This document shows positions 1-6,246 of a stretch of DNA of 8,366 bases, one piece after another. A program made the translations under genes and the position numbers. The notes beneath the pieces are model-generated. The model was not told where the DNA came from and made no database searches. It saw only the letters and a program-made list of their open reading frames with translations. The number at the start of each line of letters is the position of its first letter. The stretch's first letter is position 1. The stretch is from Solirubrobacteraceae bacterium (GTDB taxonomy: Bacteria; Actinomycetota; Thermoleophilia; Solirubrobacterales; Solirubrobacteraceae). Where the stretch lies: assembly GCA_030043235.1 (NCBI GenBank), contig JASHYF010000183.1, positions 1 to 8,366 on the forward strand. Direction: 5' to 3'.

Positions 1-1483
1 CGGGCGCGCCTTCCTGGGCGCTGGGCGTGGTGGCGAACGAGGGGGCGACCTGCAAAGTGAACGGTGCGCTTGCCACGTCCTGGACCCCGCGGCCGCCGGC
101 GACGCTGATCCTCAGGGTGTAGCTTCCCGGCCGCTTGAAGGTGTGCGCGATCGAGTAGCTCGAACCGCTGAGCACGCCCGTCGCCAGCACCATGAAGCCT
201 GCGCCGGAGGCGTCCTGACGCTCGAGCTCCACCCGCTGCCCCGCCGACGCCGGTTCGAGCGTGCCGGTGAAGCTCACCGCCTGGCCGGCGCTCGCGGCGG
301 TGGGGGGCGCAGCGCACGCCAGCTGGAAGCTGACGTACTGGGGCAGGATCGTCGAGGAGGCGGTGGCGTCGCGCACCCTGTAGTAGGTGCTCCGCTGCGG
401 GACCTCGGTGAAGGCGTAGCGTCCGGCGAGGTCCGTGGTGGTGCTTGCAAGCGCTTCGAAGGCGCCGGTGGCGCCGCGCGCGAGCAGTTCGACAGGCTCC
501 TCGGCGCCAGCCGCCACGCCGCTGATCGTGACCGTCTGCCCGAAAGAGACCAGCGGCGAGGAGGACTGGATGGTCAGGTTGGGGTTCTGCCGCACGAGCA
601 CCTCGTAGGCGACCGGTTCGGACGCGGAGCGGTCGCGCGTCCCGGACCGAACGACCGCGCGTATCCACATCTCGCCGGGCGTCCGGAAGCCATGCTCGAT
701 CGAGAACTCACCCTGCGCGCCGACGCGGCCGAACGCGATCGTCCGCCACTGCGGGTCAGTCGTCGTGAATGACCTCTGCAGGGCCACGAGCGCGCCCGCA
801 CGCGCTGGAGTCACCGTGCCGGCGAACGTCGCCCACGACTTGGATCCCGAGCGCCCCGCGTTCTCGCTCGCGAGCTCGCTGCCCGCCGGCGGGTCGCTGA
901 GCGTCACATCGAGCGCGACCGCGACGGCAACGTGTGCCCCGCGGGCTCCTTCCGCGCGAGCCGACAGCACCGTGTTGACCTCGATCGCGGAGATCGCAAG
1001 CCGGTAGGAGCCGTCGGCTTCGGTGACGGTGCTCCCGGCAACGCTCCTGCCGGCGCCATGGCCGGAGCGGTAGACGGTGACGAGCCGGCCGCCCGCGCTC
1101 GCGCCTTCAGGGCACGTCAGCCTGCCGATGACGCTCACCGTTTCGCCGGCCGTGATTCGCCGAGGGCTCGCTTCCTCCGTGAGCGTGCAACGTCTCGCGG
1201 GTCGCTGCCGCGTGCCCCGTTCCCGGTCCTGCTCCCGCTCCCGTGCGCGTTCTTCGCGTTCCCGTGCGCGTTCTTCCCGCGCTCGTGCGCGTTCTTCCCG
1301 CGCTCGCGCGCGTTCTTCGCGTGCCGCTTCGCGCTCGTGCGCTCGTTCTTCGCGACGGCTGTGTGCGGCGAGGCGCGCGCCCTGCGCCGGCGCCGCCACG
1401 GGCGTCAGCAGCGCGACAGGTGTGCCGGCCAGCGAAGCGCCCACAAGCAGGATGAGCGCGCGGAACTCGCGGGGGTTTGGCAC
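1..1483 (-). CDS. Secreted multi-domain Ig-like protein with Glu/Arg heptad helix (partial, C-terminus off window)
   Basis: An open frame of 494 codons runs without a stop from GTG at 1483 to the left edge. The start is set by an AGGAG 7 bases upstream and by the signal peptide that follows directly: basic start (residues 5-8), hydrophobic core 9-31, and a probable signal peptidase I site after A-P-A at 31-33. Residues 43-90 are almost only Glu, Arg and Ala in a seven-residue repeat (EERARAR), which predicts a long charged helix. From about residue 99 come roughly four beta-rich modules (about 99-200, 204-300, 300-388, 389-487) with Ig-like or carboxypeptidase-regulatory signatures: 'TAGETVSVIGRLTCP', 'EADGSYRLAIS', 'GQTVTISGVA', 'DLAGRYAFTEVP', 'AGQAVSFTGTLEPA', 'RPGSYTLRISV'. 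Cys99 and Cys124 could form a disulfide. No catalytic motif is visible. It is probably an exported surface or wall-spanning adhesin or structural protein; ligand and anchoring mode are unknown. It is transcribed away from the glycan cassette. Confidence 0.85.
   Translation of the reverse strand, partial: MPNPREFRALILLVGASLAGTPVALLTPVAAPAQGARLAAHSRREERAHEREAAREERARAREERARAREERAREREERAREREQDRERGTRQRPARRCTLTEEASPRRITAGETVSVIGRLTCPEGASAGGRLVTVYRSGHGAGRSVAGSTVTEADGSYRLAISAIEVNTVLSARAEGARGAHVAVAVALDVTLSDPPAGSELASENAGRSGSKSWATFAGTVTPARAGALVALQRSFTTTDPQWRTIAFGRVGAQGEFSIEHGFRTPGEMWIRAVVRSGTRDRSASEPVAYEVLVRQNPNLTIQSSSPLVSFGQTVTISGVAAGAEEPVELLARGATGAFEALASTTTDLAGRYAFTEVPQRSTYYRVRDATASSTILPQYVSFQLACAAPPTAASAGQAVSFTGTLEPASAGQRVELERQDASGAGFMVLATGVLSGSSYSIAHTFKRPGSYTLRISVAGGRGVQDVASAPFTLQVAPSFATTPSAQEGAP
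1242..1325 (-). repeat. Four tandem 21-bp repeats coding for Glu/Arg heptads
   Basis: Four consecutive 21-bp units (1242-1262, 1263-1283, 1284-1304, 1305-1325) share the core GCGCGTTCTTC on the plus strand. The second and third are identical and the others differ at a few bases. Degenerate copies extend to about 1221 on one side and 1361 on the other, the latter broken by a short insertion. Each unit codes for one heptad of the minus-strand protein (EERARAR or EERARER), so the unit length keeps both reading frame and helical heptad phase. Confidence 0.85.
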
Positions 1484-1490
1484 GTCAGGT

Positions 1491-1495
1491 CTCCT
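1491..1495 (-). promoter_or_regulatory. Ribosome binding site for the leftward Ig-like protein
   Basis: On the minus strand the sequence reads GAAAGGAGACCTGAC followed by GTG. AGGAG lies 7 bases before the GTG at 1483. This is the best Shine-Dalgarno element in the window, and it fixes a GTG start that an ATG-only search would miss. Confidence 0.85.
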
Positions 1496-1500
1496 TTCGG

Positions 1501-1549
1501 GTCGCCAGCAGCGGCCTGTCGCTGTTCGTGGGCGTTATCGGCTGGCGAC
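1501..1549. promoter_or_regulatory. 9-bp perfect inverted repeat in the divergent region
   Basis: The arms GTCGCCAGC (1501-1509) and GCTGGCGAC (1541-1549) are exact reverse complements separated by 31 bases. A smaller AGCG/CGCT pair (1510-1513 with 1520-1523) nests inside. The element sits just upstream of the ribosome binding site of the leftward gene, so it could be a 5' leader hairpin or a split operator. Short inverted repeats are frequent in GC-rich DNA, so function is unproven. Confidence 0.4.
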
Positions 1550-1567
1550 GCGCGTTCCTTGATCGAC

Positions 1568-1649
1568 CGGCGAGGAGCGAGCGTGGGCGCTCCCGGGCCT
1601 CGCGGCGAGCTCGCTCGGCGCTCCTCGGAGCTCACGGCGAGGTCGCTCG
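1568..1649. repeat. Imperfect direct repeats with CGGCGAG core in the divergent region
   Basis: The core CGGCGAG begins at 1568, 1603 and 1635. The last two copies extend to 15 bases with one mismatch (CGGCGAGCTCGCTCG and CGGCGAGGTCGCTCG). Spacings of 35 and 32 bp are close to three helical turns, which would suit a regulator binding one face of the DNA. They could also be chance similarity in a GC-rich spacer. Confidence 0.3.
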
Positions 1650-1653
1650 CCAC

Positions 1654-1659
1654 TATGTT
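1654..1659 (+). promoter_or_regulatory. Possible -10 element upstream of the first glycosyltransferase
   Basis: TATGTT fits the actinobacterial TANNNT -10 pattern and lies in one of the few AT-rich spots of the spacer. Transcription would start near 1666 and leave a leader of about 32 bases before the ATG at 1698. No convincing -35 hexamer is seen. Confidence 0.35.
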
Positions 1660-1664
1660 TGCTG

Positions 1665-1680
1665 GGAGCCGCACGGCTCC
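1665..1680 (+). other. Small hairpin in the leader of the first glycosyltransferase
   Basis: GGAGCC (1665-1670) and GGCTCC (1675-1680) form a perfect 6-bp stem with a GCAC loop. It lies at the predicted 5' end of the transcript, 17 bases before the chosen start codon. It might protect the 5' end or influence initiation, since no Shine-Dalgarno sequence stands before this gene. Confidence 0.35.
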
Positions 1681-1697
1681 GAGAATGCGATGACGCG

Positions 1698-2861
1698 ATG
1701 GCTCCCAGACCGCGACTGCTGATAATCACGCCGGACTTCCCCCCGGCCCCGGGTGGGATCCAGGTGATGGCGCATCGTCTTGCGGTGGGCATGAGCAGCT
1801 TCGAGACGATGACCGTGGCGCTCGACTGCGAGGGCGCGGCGGCGTTCGACCGCGGCAGCGAGGCGCCGGTGATTCGGGTGGGCGCCGGCCACCTGCCGCG
1901 AGCCGCCCGCAACGGGCTGCTGAATCTCGTGGCTTTGCGCAGTGCGCTCAGCTTTCGCCCCGAGGTCACGCTCCACCTGCACATCGTCTCGAGCCCCGCG
2001 GCGACGCTGCTGCGCCGCGCGCTCGGCGCGCCCAGCGTCCAGTACTTCCACGCCAAAGAGATCACCGCAAGGCCGAGGCTGGCGGCGTTCGCGGCCGAAC
2101 GCGCCGACGCGGTGATCGCCGTGAGCGCGTACTGCGCCGAGCTGATCGCCGCCACCGGGGCGGCGCCGGCGCGCGTGCGCCTGATCTCGCCGGGCGTGGA
2201 CATCCCCGGCGATCCGGCGCCCGAGCGTCAGGAGCGACCGACGATCGTCACGATCGCGCGTCTGGAGGACCGCTACAAGGGACACGACGTGATGCTGAGC
2301 GCGCTCGCGCTCGTGCGCGAGCGGGTACCCGACGCGCAGTGGGTGGTGGTCGGCGAGGGCTCTCTGCGCGCCGAGCTGGAACAGCGTACGTGCGCACAGG
2401 GGCTGTCGGACTCGGTGCGCTTCCTGGGCGCGGTGCCGGACGGGGAGCGCGACCGCTGGCTGCGACGCGCCGATCTGCTGGCGATGCCCAGCCGCCTGCC
2501 GGGCGCCGGGCGGGCGGGGGACGCCTTCGGCATCGTGTTCCTCGAAGCGGCGGCGTACGGAAAGCCGGTCGTCGCCGGCAACGTGGGCGGCGCGCTCGAC
2601 TCGGTCAGCGACGGCGAGAGCGGGCTGCTCGTCGATCCGTGCGATCCGCGCGCCGTGGCGGACGCGATCGTGAGGCTGCTCAGCGACCGCGAGCTCGCCG
2701 GCAGGCTCGGCAGGGCGGGGGCGGCCAGGGCCCGCGAGTTCGCCTGGCCGGTGGTAGCTGAGCGCGTCGAGGAGCTGCTGCTGGAAGAGCGCGCGCGATC
2801 GCCCGCGCGCGGGAGCCGCGGGCGAGGCCGGCACGGGCGATCGCGGCGAGCACCCGCTTGA
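1698..2861 (+). CDS. GT-B family 4 glycosyltransferase, PimB/MgtA-like
   Basis: Cytoplasmic or membrane-associated retaining glycosyltransferase of 387 residues, the usual GT4 length; it would transfer a sugar from a nucleotide donor to a lipid or glycan acceptor. The N-terminal acceptor domain opens with strand RPRLLIITPDF (4-14) and the glycine loop PAPGGIQ (16-22). The C-terminal donor domain starts near 180, with IARLEDRYKGHDVML (186-200) carrying the phosphate-binding Arg/Lys region, GEGSLRAELE (219-228), and the nucleotide-sugar motif DAFGIVFLEA (275-284). That motif is D-x7-E where the family normally has E-x7-E. The segment around 266-294 resembles phosphatidylinositol mannosyltransferases, but donor and acceptor cannot be fixed. 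The C-terminal 20 residues are Arg-rich and may touch anionic lipid. ATG 1698 was chosen because the family's first strand starts there; no clear ribosome binding site precedes it. The stop overlaps the next gene. Confidence 0.9.
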   Translation: MAPRPRLLIITPDFPPAPGGIQVMAHRLAVGMSSFETMTVALDCEGAAAFDRGSEAPVIRVGAGHLPRAARNGLLNLVALRSALSFRPEVTLHLHIVSSPAATLLRRALGAPSVQYFHAKEITARPRLAAFAAERADAVIAVSAYCAELIAATGAAPARVRLISPGVDIPGDPAPERQERPTIVTIARLEDRYKGHDVMLSALALVRERVPDAQWVVVGEGSLRAELEQRTCAQGLSDSVRFLGAVPDGERDRWLRRADLLAMPSRLPGAGRAGDAFGIVFLEAAAYGKPVVAGNVGGALDSVSDGESGLLVDPCDPRAVADAIVRLLSDRELAGRLGRAGAARAREFAWPVVAERVEELLLEERARSPARGSRGRGRHGRSRRAPA

Positions 2862-4027
2862 GGGTCCTGTACGTCAGTCACACCGCGCAGGTCAGCGGTG
2901 GCGAGCGCTCGCTGCTGGAGCTGCTCGGCGCGCTGCCCGCGGCGGTGCAGGCGCACGTGGCGACGCCGCGCGGGCTGCTGGCCTCAGAGGTGGGCGAGCT
3001 CGGCATCGCCACCACGCCGATCACCGGAACCGCCGGCAGCCTGCGCCCGCACCCGCTGCACACGCCCTTGACGATCGGCCAGCTCGCGCTCACCGCCGCG
3101 CAGGTCGGCAGGGCCGCGCGTCGCTGGCACGCGGAGATCCTGCACGCGAACTCGATCCGCGCGGGGATCGTGCTGGGGCTGGCCCGCGCGCGCGGGGCGC
3201 GCGTGGTGCACGTGCGCGACTGCCTGCCGCCGGGCGCGCTCAGCGGCTGGGCCCTGCGCCTGATCGCCGCCACCGCCACGACGGTCGTGGCCAATTCGCG
3301 CTACACCGCCTCCTCGGTGCTCGCCGTCGCGCCCGGCGCCCGTGTCGAGGTCGTCCACAACGCCGTCGATCTTGCGCGCTTCGATCCTGCACGTATCGAT
3401 CGACCGGCCGCGCGCGCGCGCCTGGAGGGAGTCGCGCCGGGGCGCCTGCTGCTGGGCGTCGTCGCACAGCTGAGCCCGTGGAAGGGACAGGACACGGCGA
3501 TCGAAGCGCTCGCGCTGCTGCGCGAGCGGGGCGTCGACGCGCAGCTGCTGCTGATCGGCTCGGCCAAGTTCCTCGCGCGCTCCACGCGCTACGACAACGA
3601 GGCCTACCTGCGACGGCTGCGCGCGCTGACGCATGCGGCCGGCCTCGACGAGCGCGTGTCCTGGCTCGGCGAGCGTGAGGACGTGCCCGAGCTGATCCGC
3701 GCGCTCGACATCCTGCTGCTGCCCTCGTGGGAGGAGCCGTTCGGGCGTGCGGCGATCGAGGCGATGGCCATGGAGGTGCCCGTGATCGCCACGAGCGTGG
3801 GCGGCCCCGCGGAGATCCTCACCGACGGGCGCGAGGGGCTGCTGCTCGCGCCCCGTGAGCCGCGCGCATGGGCGCAGGCCATCCACACGCTCGCACGGGA
3901 CGCCGAGCGCCGCGCGCAAATGGGTCGCGCGGGGCGGCTCAGGGCGCAGCAGGGCTTCACGCTCGCCGCTCACGTGGCGGCGATCCTGGACGTGTACGAG
4001 CGCGCGCTCGCGCGCGCCGCGAGATAG
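2858..4027 (+). CDS. GT-B family 4 glycosyltransferase
   Basis: Second retaining glycosyltransferase, 389 residues. The start is TTG at 2858 inside a TTGA overlap with the previous stop, which indicates translational coupling and a shared transcript. The N-terminal Rossmann strand MRVLYVSHTAQVSGGERSLL (1-20) holds the glycine-rich loop. 'ANSRYT' (145-150) and 'VVHNAVDLARF' (165-175) mark the interdomain region. The donor domain shows VVAQLSPWKGQD (201-212, Lys209), LIGSA (232-236), and an intact E-x7-E motif EPFGRAAIE (Glu293 and Glu301), followed by the conserved VPVIATSVGGPAEI (307-320). No signal peptide or membrane segment is evident. Like its partner it probably extends a lipid-linked glycan at the inner membrane face. 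The sugar specificity is not readable from sequence. Family assignment is firm; the sulfated-glycan pathway is inferred from the two downstream genes. Confidence 0.92.
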   Translation: MRVLYVSHTAQVSGGERSLLELLGALPAAVQAHVATPRGLLASEVGELGIATTPITGTAGSLRPHPLHTPLTIGQLALTAAQVGRAARRWHAEILHANSIRAGIVLGLARARGARVVHVRDCLPPGALSGWALRLIAATATTVVANSRYTASSVLAVAPGARVEVVHNAVDLARFDPARIDRPAARARLEGVAPGRLLLGVVAQLSPWKGQDTAIEALALLRERGVDAQLLLIGSAKFLARSTRYDNEAYLRRLRALTHAAGLDERVSWLGEREDVPELIRALDILLLPSWEEPFGRAAIEAMAMEVPVIATSVGGPAEILTDGREGLLLAPREPRAWAQAIHTLARDAERRAQMGRAGRLRAQQGFTLAAHVAAILDVYERALARAAR

Positions 4028-4179
4028 CCCGCCGGCGTGCGCGAGGGGGCAGAGGCTGGGAGTCTTGCAATGCGCGTGTAAGTGCCCTAACGTTGGCGAC
4101 GCGCGCGGAGGGCAGGCGCAACGGGCAGCTCCGGCACGCGCACCGGACACTCCCACGGCGAGCAAGGATGCCACCCACC

Positions 4180-4185
4180 TACAAT
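4180..4185 (+). promoter_or_regulatory. -10 element TACAAT placed for a leaderless cysNC transcript
   Basis: TACAAT matches the strong actinobacterial -10 consensus (TANNNT) and stands out in this GC-rich setting. It ends 7 bases before the ATG at 4193, so transcription should start at about 4191-4193, at or beside the start codon. No Shine-Dalgarno sequence lies within 15 bases of the ATG, which fits leaderless translation. No clear -35 is visible. A weaker TAACGT (4088-4093) is a possible second promoter. The position implies that cysNC can be expressed separately from the upstream glycosyltransferases. Confidence 0.6.
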
Positions 4186-4192
4186 CTTCGTG

Positions 4193-6235
4193 ATGGCTGA
4201 GATGAAGGGGCTCGGTGGCGCGCGCGGCGTGACGCTCAACGACGGCGGCAACGGCAGGGCCCACGCGGCCGCGGCCACGCGGCCCGCAGACAGCGCCGCG
4301 GAGGTGTTCCGCCGTCTCAGCGAGCGCCCCACCGACCTGCTGCGCTTCGCCACCGCCGGCTCGGTCGACGACGGCAAGAGCACGCTGATCGGCAGGCTGC
4401 TGTACGACTCCAAGCAGGTGTTCGCCGACCAGCTCGCGCACGTCGAGCAGACGAGCAGGCGCATGGGTCACGAGTTCGTCGATCTGTCGCTGCTGACCGA
4501 CGGCCTGCGCGCGGAGCGCGAGCAGGGCATCACGATCGACGTCGCCTACCGCTACTTCGCCACGGCGCAACGGCGCTTCATCATCGCCGACACGCCGGGA
4601 CACGAGCAGTACACGCGCAACATGGTCACCGGCGCCTCCACCGCCGACCTGGCGATCGTGCTGGTGGACGCGCGCAAGGGAGTGGTCGCGCAGTCCAAGC
4701 GTCACGCGTTCATCAGCTCGCTGCTCGGAATCCCGCACGTGGTCGTGTGCGTCAACAAGATGGACCTCGTCAACTTCGAGGAGGCGGTGTTCGACGCGAT
4801 CGTCGAGGAGTTCGACGCGTTCGCCGCGCGCCTCGAGCTGCCGGACGTGACCTTCATCCCGATCTCCGCGCTGCTCGGGGACAACGTGGTCGAGCGCTCG
4901 GAGGCGATGTCCTGGTATCAGGGCCCGCCGCTGCTCTACCACCTCGAGCACGTGCACATCGCCTCGGACCGCAACCTCATCGACGTGCGCTTTCCGGTGC
5001 AGTGGGTGATCCGGGTGGGCGGGCACCGGGTCGATTCGGCGGTCAACGACTACCGCGCCTACGCCGGCCAGCTCGCCGGCGGGATCATCCGCCCGGGCGA
5101 CGAGGTGGTGGTGCTGCCCGGTGGGCAGCGCACGACGGTCGCCGGCATCGACACCTACGAGGGCGCGGTCGCGGAGGCCTTCCCGCCGATGTCCGTCGCG
5201 CTGCGCCTGAGCGACGACATCGACGTCTCGCGCGGCAGCACGATCGTGCGCACGCACAACCAGCCGACGGTCGCCAGCCGCTTCGAGTGCCTTCTGTGCT
5301 GGATGTCAGAGCAGCCTCTCAGCCCGCAGCGGCGCTATCTCGTCAAGCACACCACGCGCACGGCCAAGGTCGGCAAGATCGACGTTCGCTACCGGATCGA
5401 CGTCGAGACCCTGCGCCGGGACGAGAGCGCGAGCACGCTCGAGCTGAACGACCTCGCACGCGTGCACATCGAGCTGAGCTCGCCGCTCGTGTTCGACTCC
5501 TACAGGCGCAACCGCGTCACCGGCAGCCTGATCGTGGTCGACGAGGCGAGCAATGACACGGTCGCGGCAGGCGTGATCCTCGACACGGAGGTGGAGGCTG
5601 ACGGCGAGCAGACCAAGAGCGAGCGCAGCCCGAACGTCCGCTGGCAGGGGACGCGCATGACGCGCGAGCGACGCTGGCACACGCTGGGACACGGTGGCGC
5701 CACGCTGTGGTTCACGGGTCTGCCCGGCGCCGGCAAGTCAACGGTCGCGGCCGGGGTCGAGGAGCGCCTGCTGGAGGCTGGCCAGCCGGCGTTCCTGCTC
5801 GACGGCGACAACCTGCGTCACGGCCTCAACGGCGATCTCGGCTTCGACGAGCACGCGCGGAGCGAGAACGTGCGGCGCACGGCGCACGTGGCCAGGCTGC
5901 TGGCGGAGTCGGGGACGATCGCGCTCGTGAGCCTCGTCAGCCCCTACGCGGCCGATCGTGACGGGGCGGCCGCGCTGCACGCCGCGGATGACCTCGGCTT
6001 CCTCGAGATCTTCGTCGATACCCCGCTGGAGCTCTGCGAGCAGCGTGATCCCAAGGGCCTGTATGCCCGCGCGCGTGCAGGCGAGCTCGCCGGTCTCACC
6101 GGCGTGGGGGCGCCGTACGAGGCGCCCATCGAACCGGACCTGGTGGTGGGCCGGGGCGAAACGGTCGAGGAAGAGGTGAGGCGAGTCGTGGACCTGCTCG
6201 TGGCTCGCGGGCTCACCTCGCTGGCTCCCTCCTAG
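4193..6235 (+). CDS. cysNC: CysN-CysC fusion: sulfate adenylyltransferase GTPase subunit plus APS kinase
   Basis: Bifunctional cytoplasmic enzyme for sulfate activation, 680 residues from ATG 4193 (a GTG one codon upstream gives 681; numbering here uses 681). The CysN half is an EF-Tu-like GTPase: G1 GSVDDGKS (57-64), G2 GITIDV (113-118), G3 DTPGH (134-138), G4 NKMD (189-192), G5 ISA (225-227), then two beta-barrel domains to about 468. The CysC half phosphorylates APS to PAPS: P-loop GLPGAGKS (510-517), DGDNLRHGLNGDLGF (538-552), SENVRR (558-563), and FVDTPLELCEQRDPKGLY (608-625). 'SPYAADR' (584-590) has Ala where many APS kinases carry Arg. The N-terminal 35 residues are a poorly conserved Gly/Ala-rich extension. 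CysN stimulates the ATP sulfurylase CysD, whose gene usually sits directly upstream; it is absent here, so CysD must come from elsewhere if this half is active. The domain order matches rhizobial NodQ and mycobacterial CysNC. The sulfotransferase follows 11 bases downstream. Confidence 0.95.
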   Translation: MAEMKGLGGARGVTLNDGGNGRAHAAAATRPADSAAEVFRRLSERPTDLLRFATAGSVDDGKSTLIGRLLYDSKQVFADQLAHVEQTSRRMGHEFVDLSLLTDGLRAEREQGITIDVAYRYFATAQRRFIIADTPGHEQYTRNMVTGASTADLAIVLVDARKGVVAQSKRHAFISSLLGIPHVVVCVNKMDLVNFEEAVFDAIVEEFDAFAARLELPDVTFIPISALLGDNVVERSEAMSWYQGPPLLYHLEHVHIASDRNLIDVRFPVQWVIRVGGHRVDSAVNDYRAYAGQLAGGIIRPGDEVVVLPGGQRTTVAGIDTYEGAVAEAFPPMSVALRLSDDIDVSRGSTIVRTHNQPTVASRFECLLCWMSEQPLSPQRRYLVKHTTRTAKVGKIDVRYRIDVETLRRDESASTLELNDLARVHIELSSPLVFDSYRRNRVTGSLIVVDEASNDTVAAGVILDTEVEADGEQTKSERSPNVRWQGTRMTRERRWHTLGHGGATLWFTGLPGAGKSTVAAGVEERLLEAGQPAFLLDGDNLRHGLNGDLGFDEHARSENVRRTAHVARLLAESGTIALVSLVSPYAADRDGAAALHAADDLGFLEIFVDTPLELCEQRDPKGLYARARAGELAGLTGVGAPYEAPIEPDLVVGRGETVEEEVRRVVDLLVARGLTSLAPS

Positions 6236-6246
6236 CCTAGCCCCCG

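Noticed and set aside
1221..1361. CRISPR-like array
   Set aside because: The 21-bp units are directly adjacent with no spacers and are in frame within a coding sequence, so they are protein-coding heptad repeats.
143..1693. Plus-strand frames at 143-772 and 932-1693
   Set aside because: They are antisense to the secreted Ig-like protein, whose minus-strand frame has a ribosome binding site, signal peptide and repeated module signatures. The plus-strand products are Arg/Ala-rich without motifs.
1659..1697. TTG at 1659 as the start of the first glycosyltransferase
   Set aside because: It would add 13 residues with no family similarity ahead of the normal first strand and overlaps the candidate -10 element. 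ATG 1698 fits the GT4 N-terminus better.
1653..2834. 393-codon minus-strand frame opposite the first glycosyltransferase
   Set aside because: Low-complexity Arg/Ala/His composition, no recognisable motif, and fully covered by a clear GT4 gene on the other strand.
4083..4114. 6-bp inverted repeat TGCCCT / AGGGCA in the spacer before cysNC as a terminator for the glycosyltransferase genes
   Set aside because: The stem is short, the loop is 20 bases, and there is no T-run after it, so a terminator cannot be supported.
2984..5257. 757-codon open frame on the minus strand opposite the second glycosyltransferase and CysN
   Set aside because: It lies antisense to two genes with unmistakable family motifs and crosses their non-coding spacer. 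Its composition is His/Arg/Asp/Gly-rich without domain signatures, the usual antisense shadow of GC-rich codon bias.
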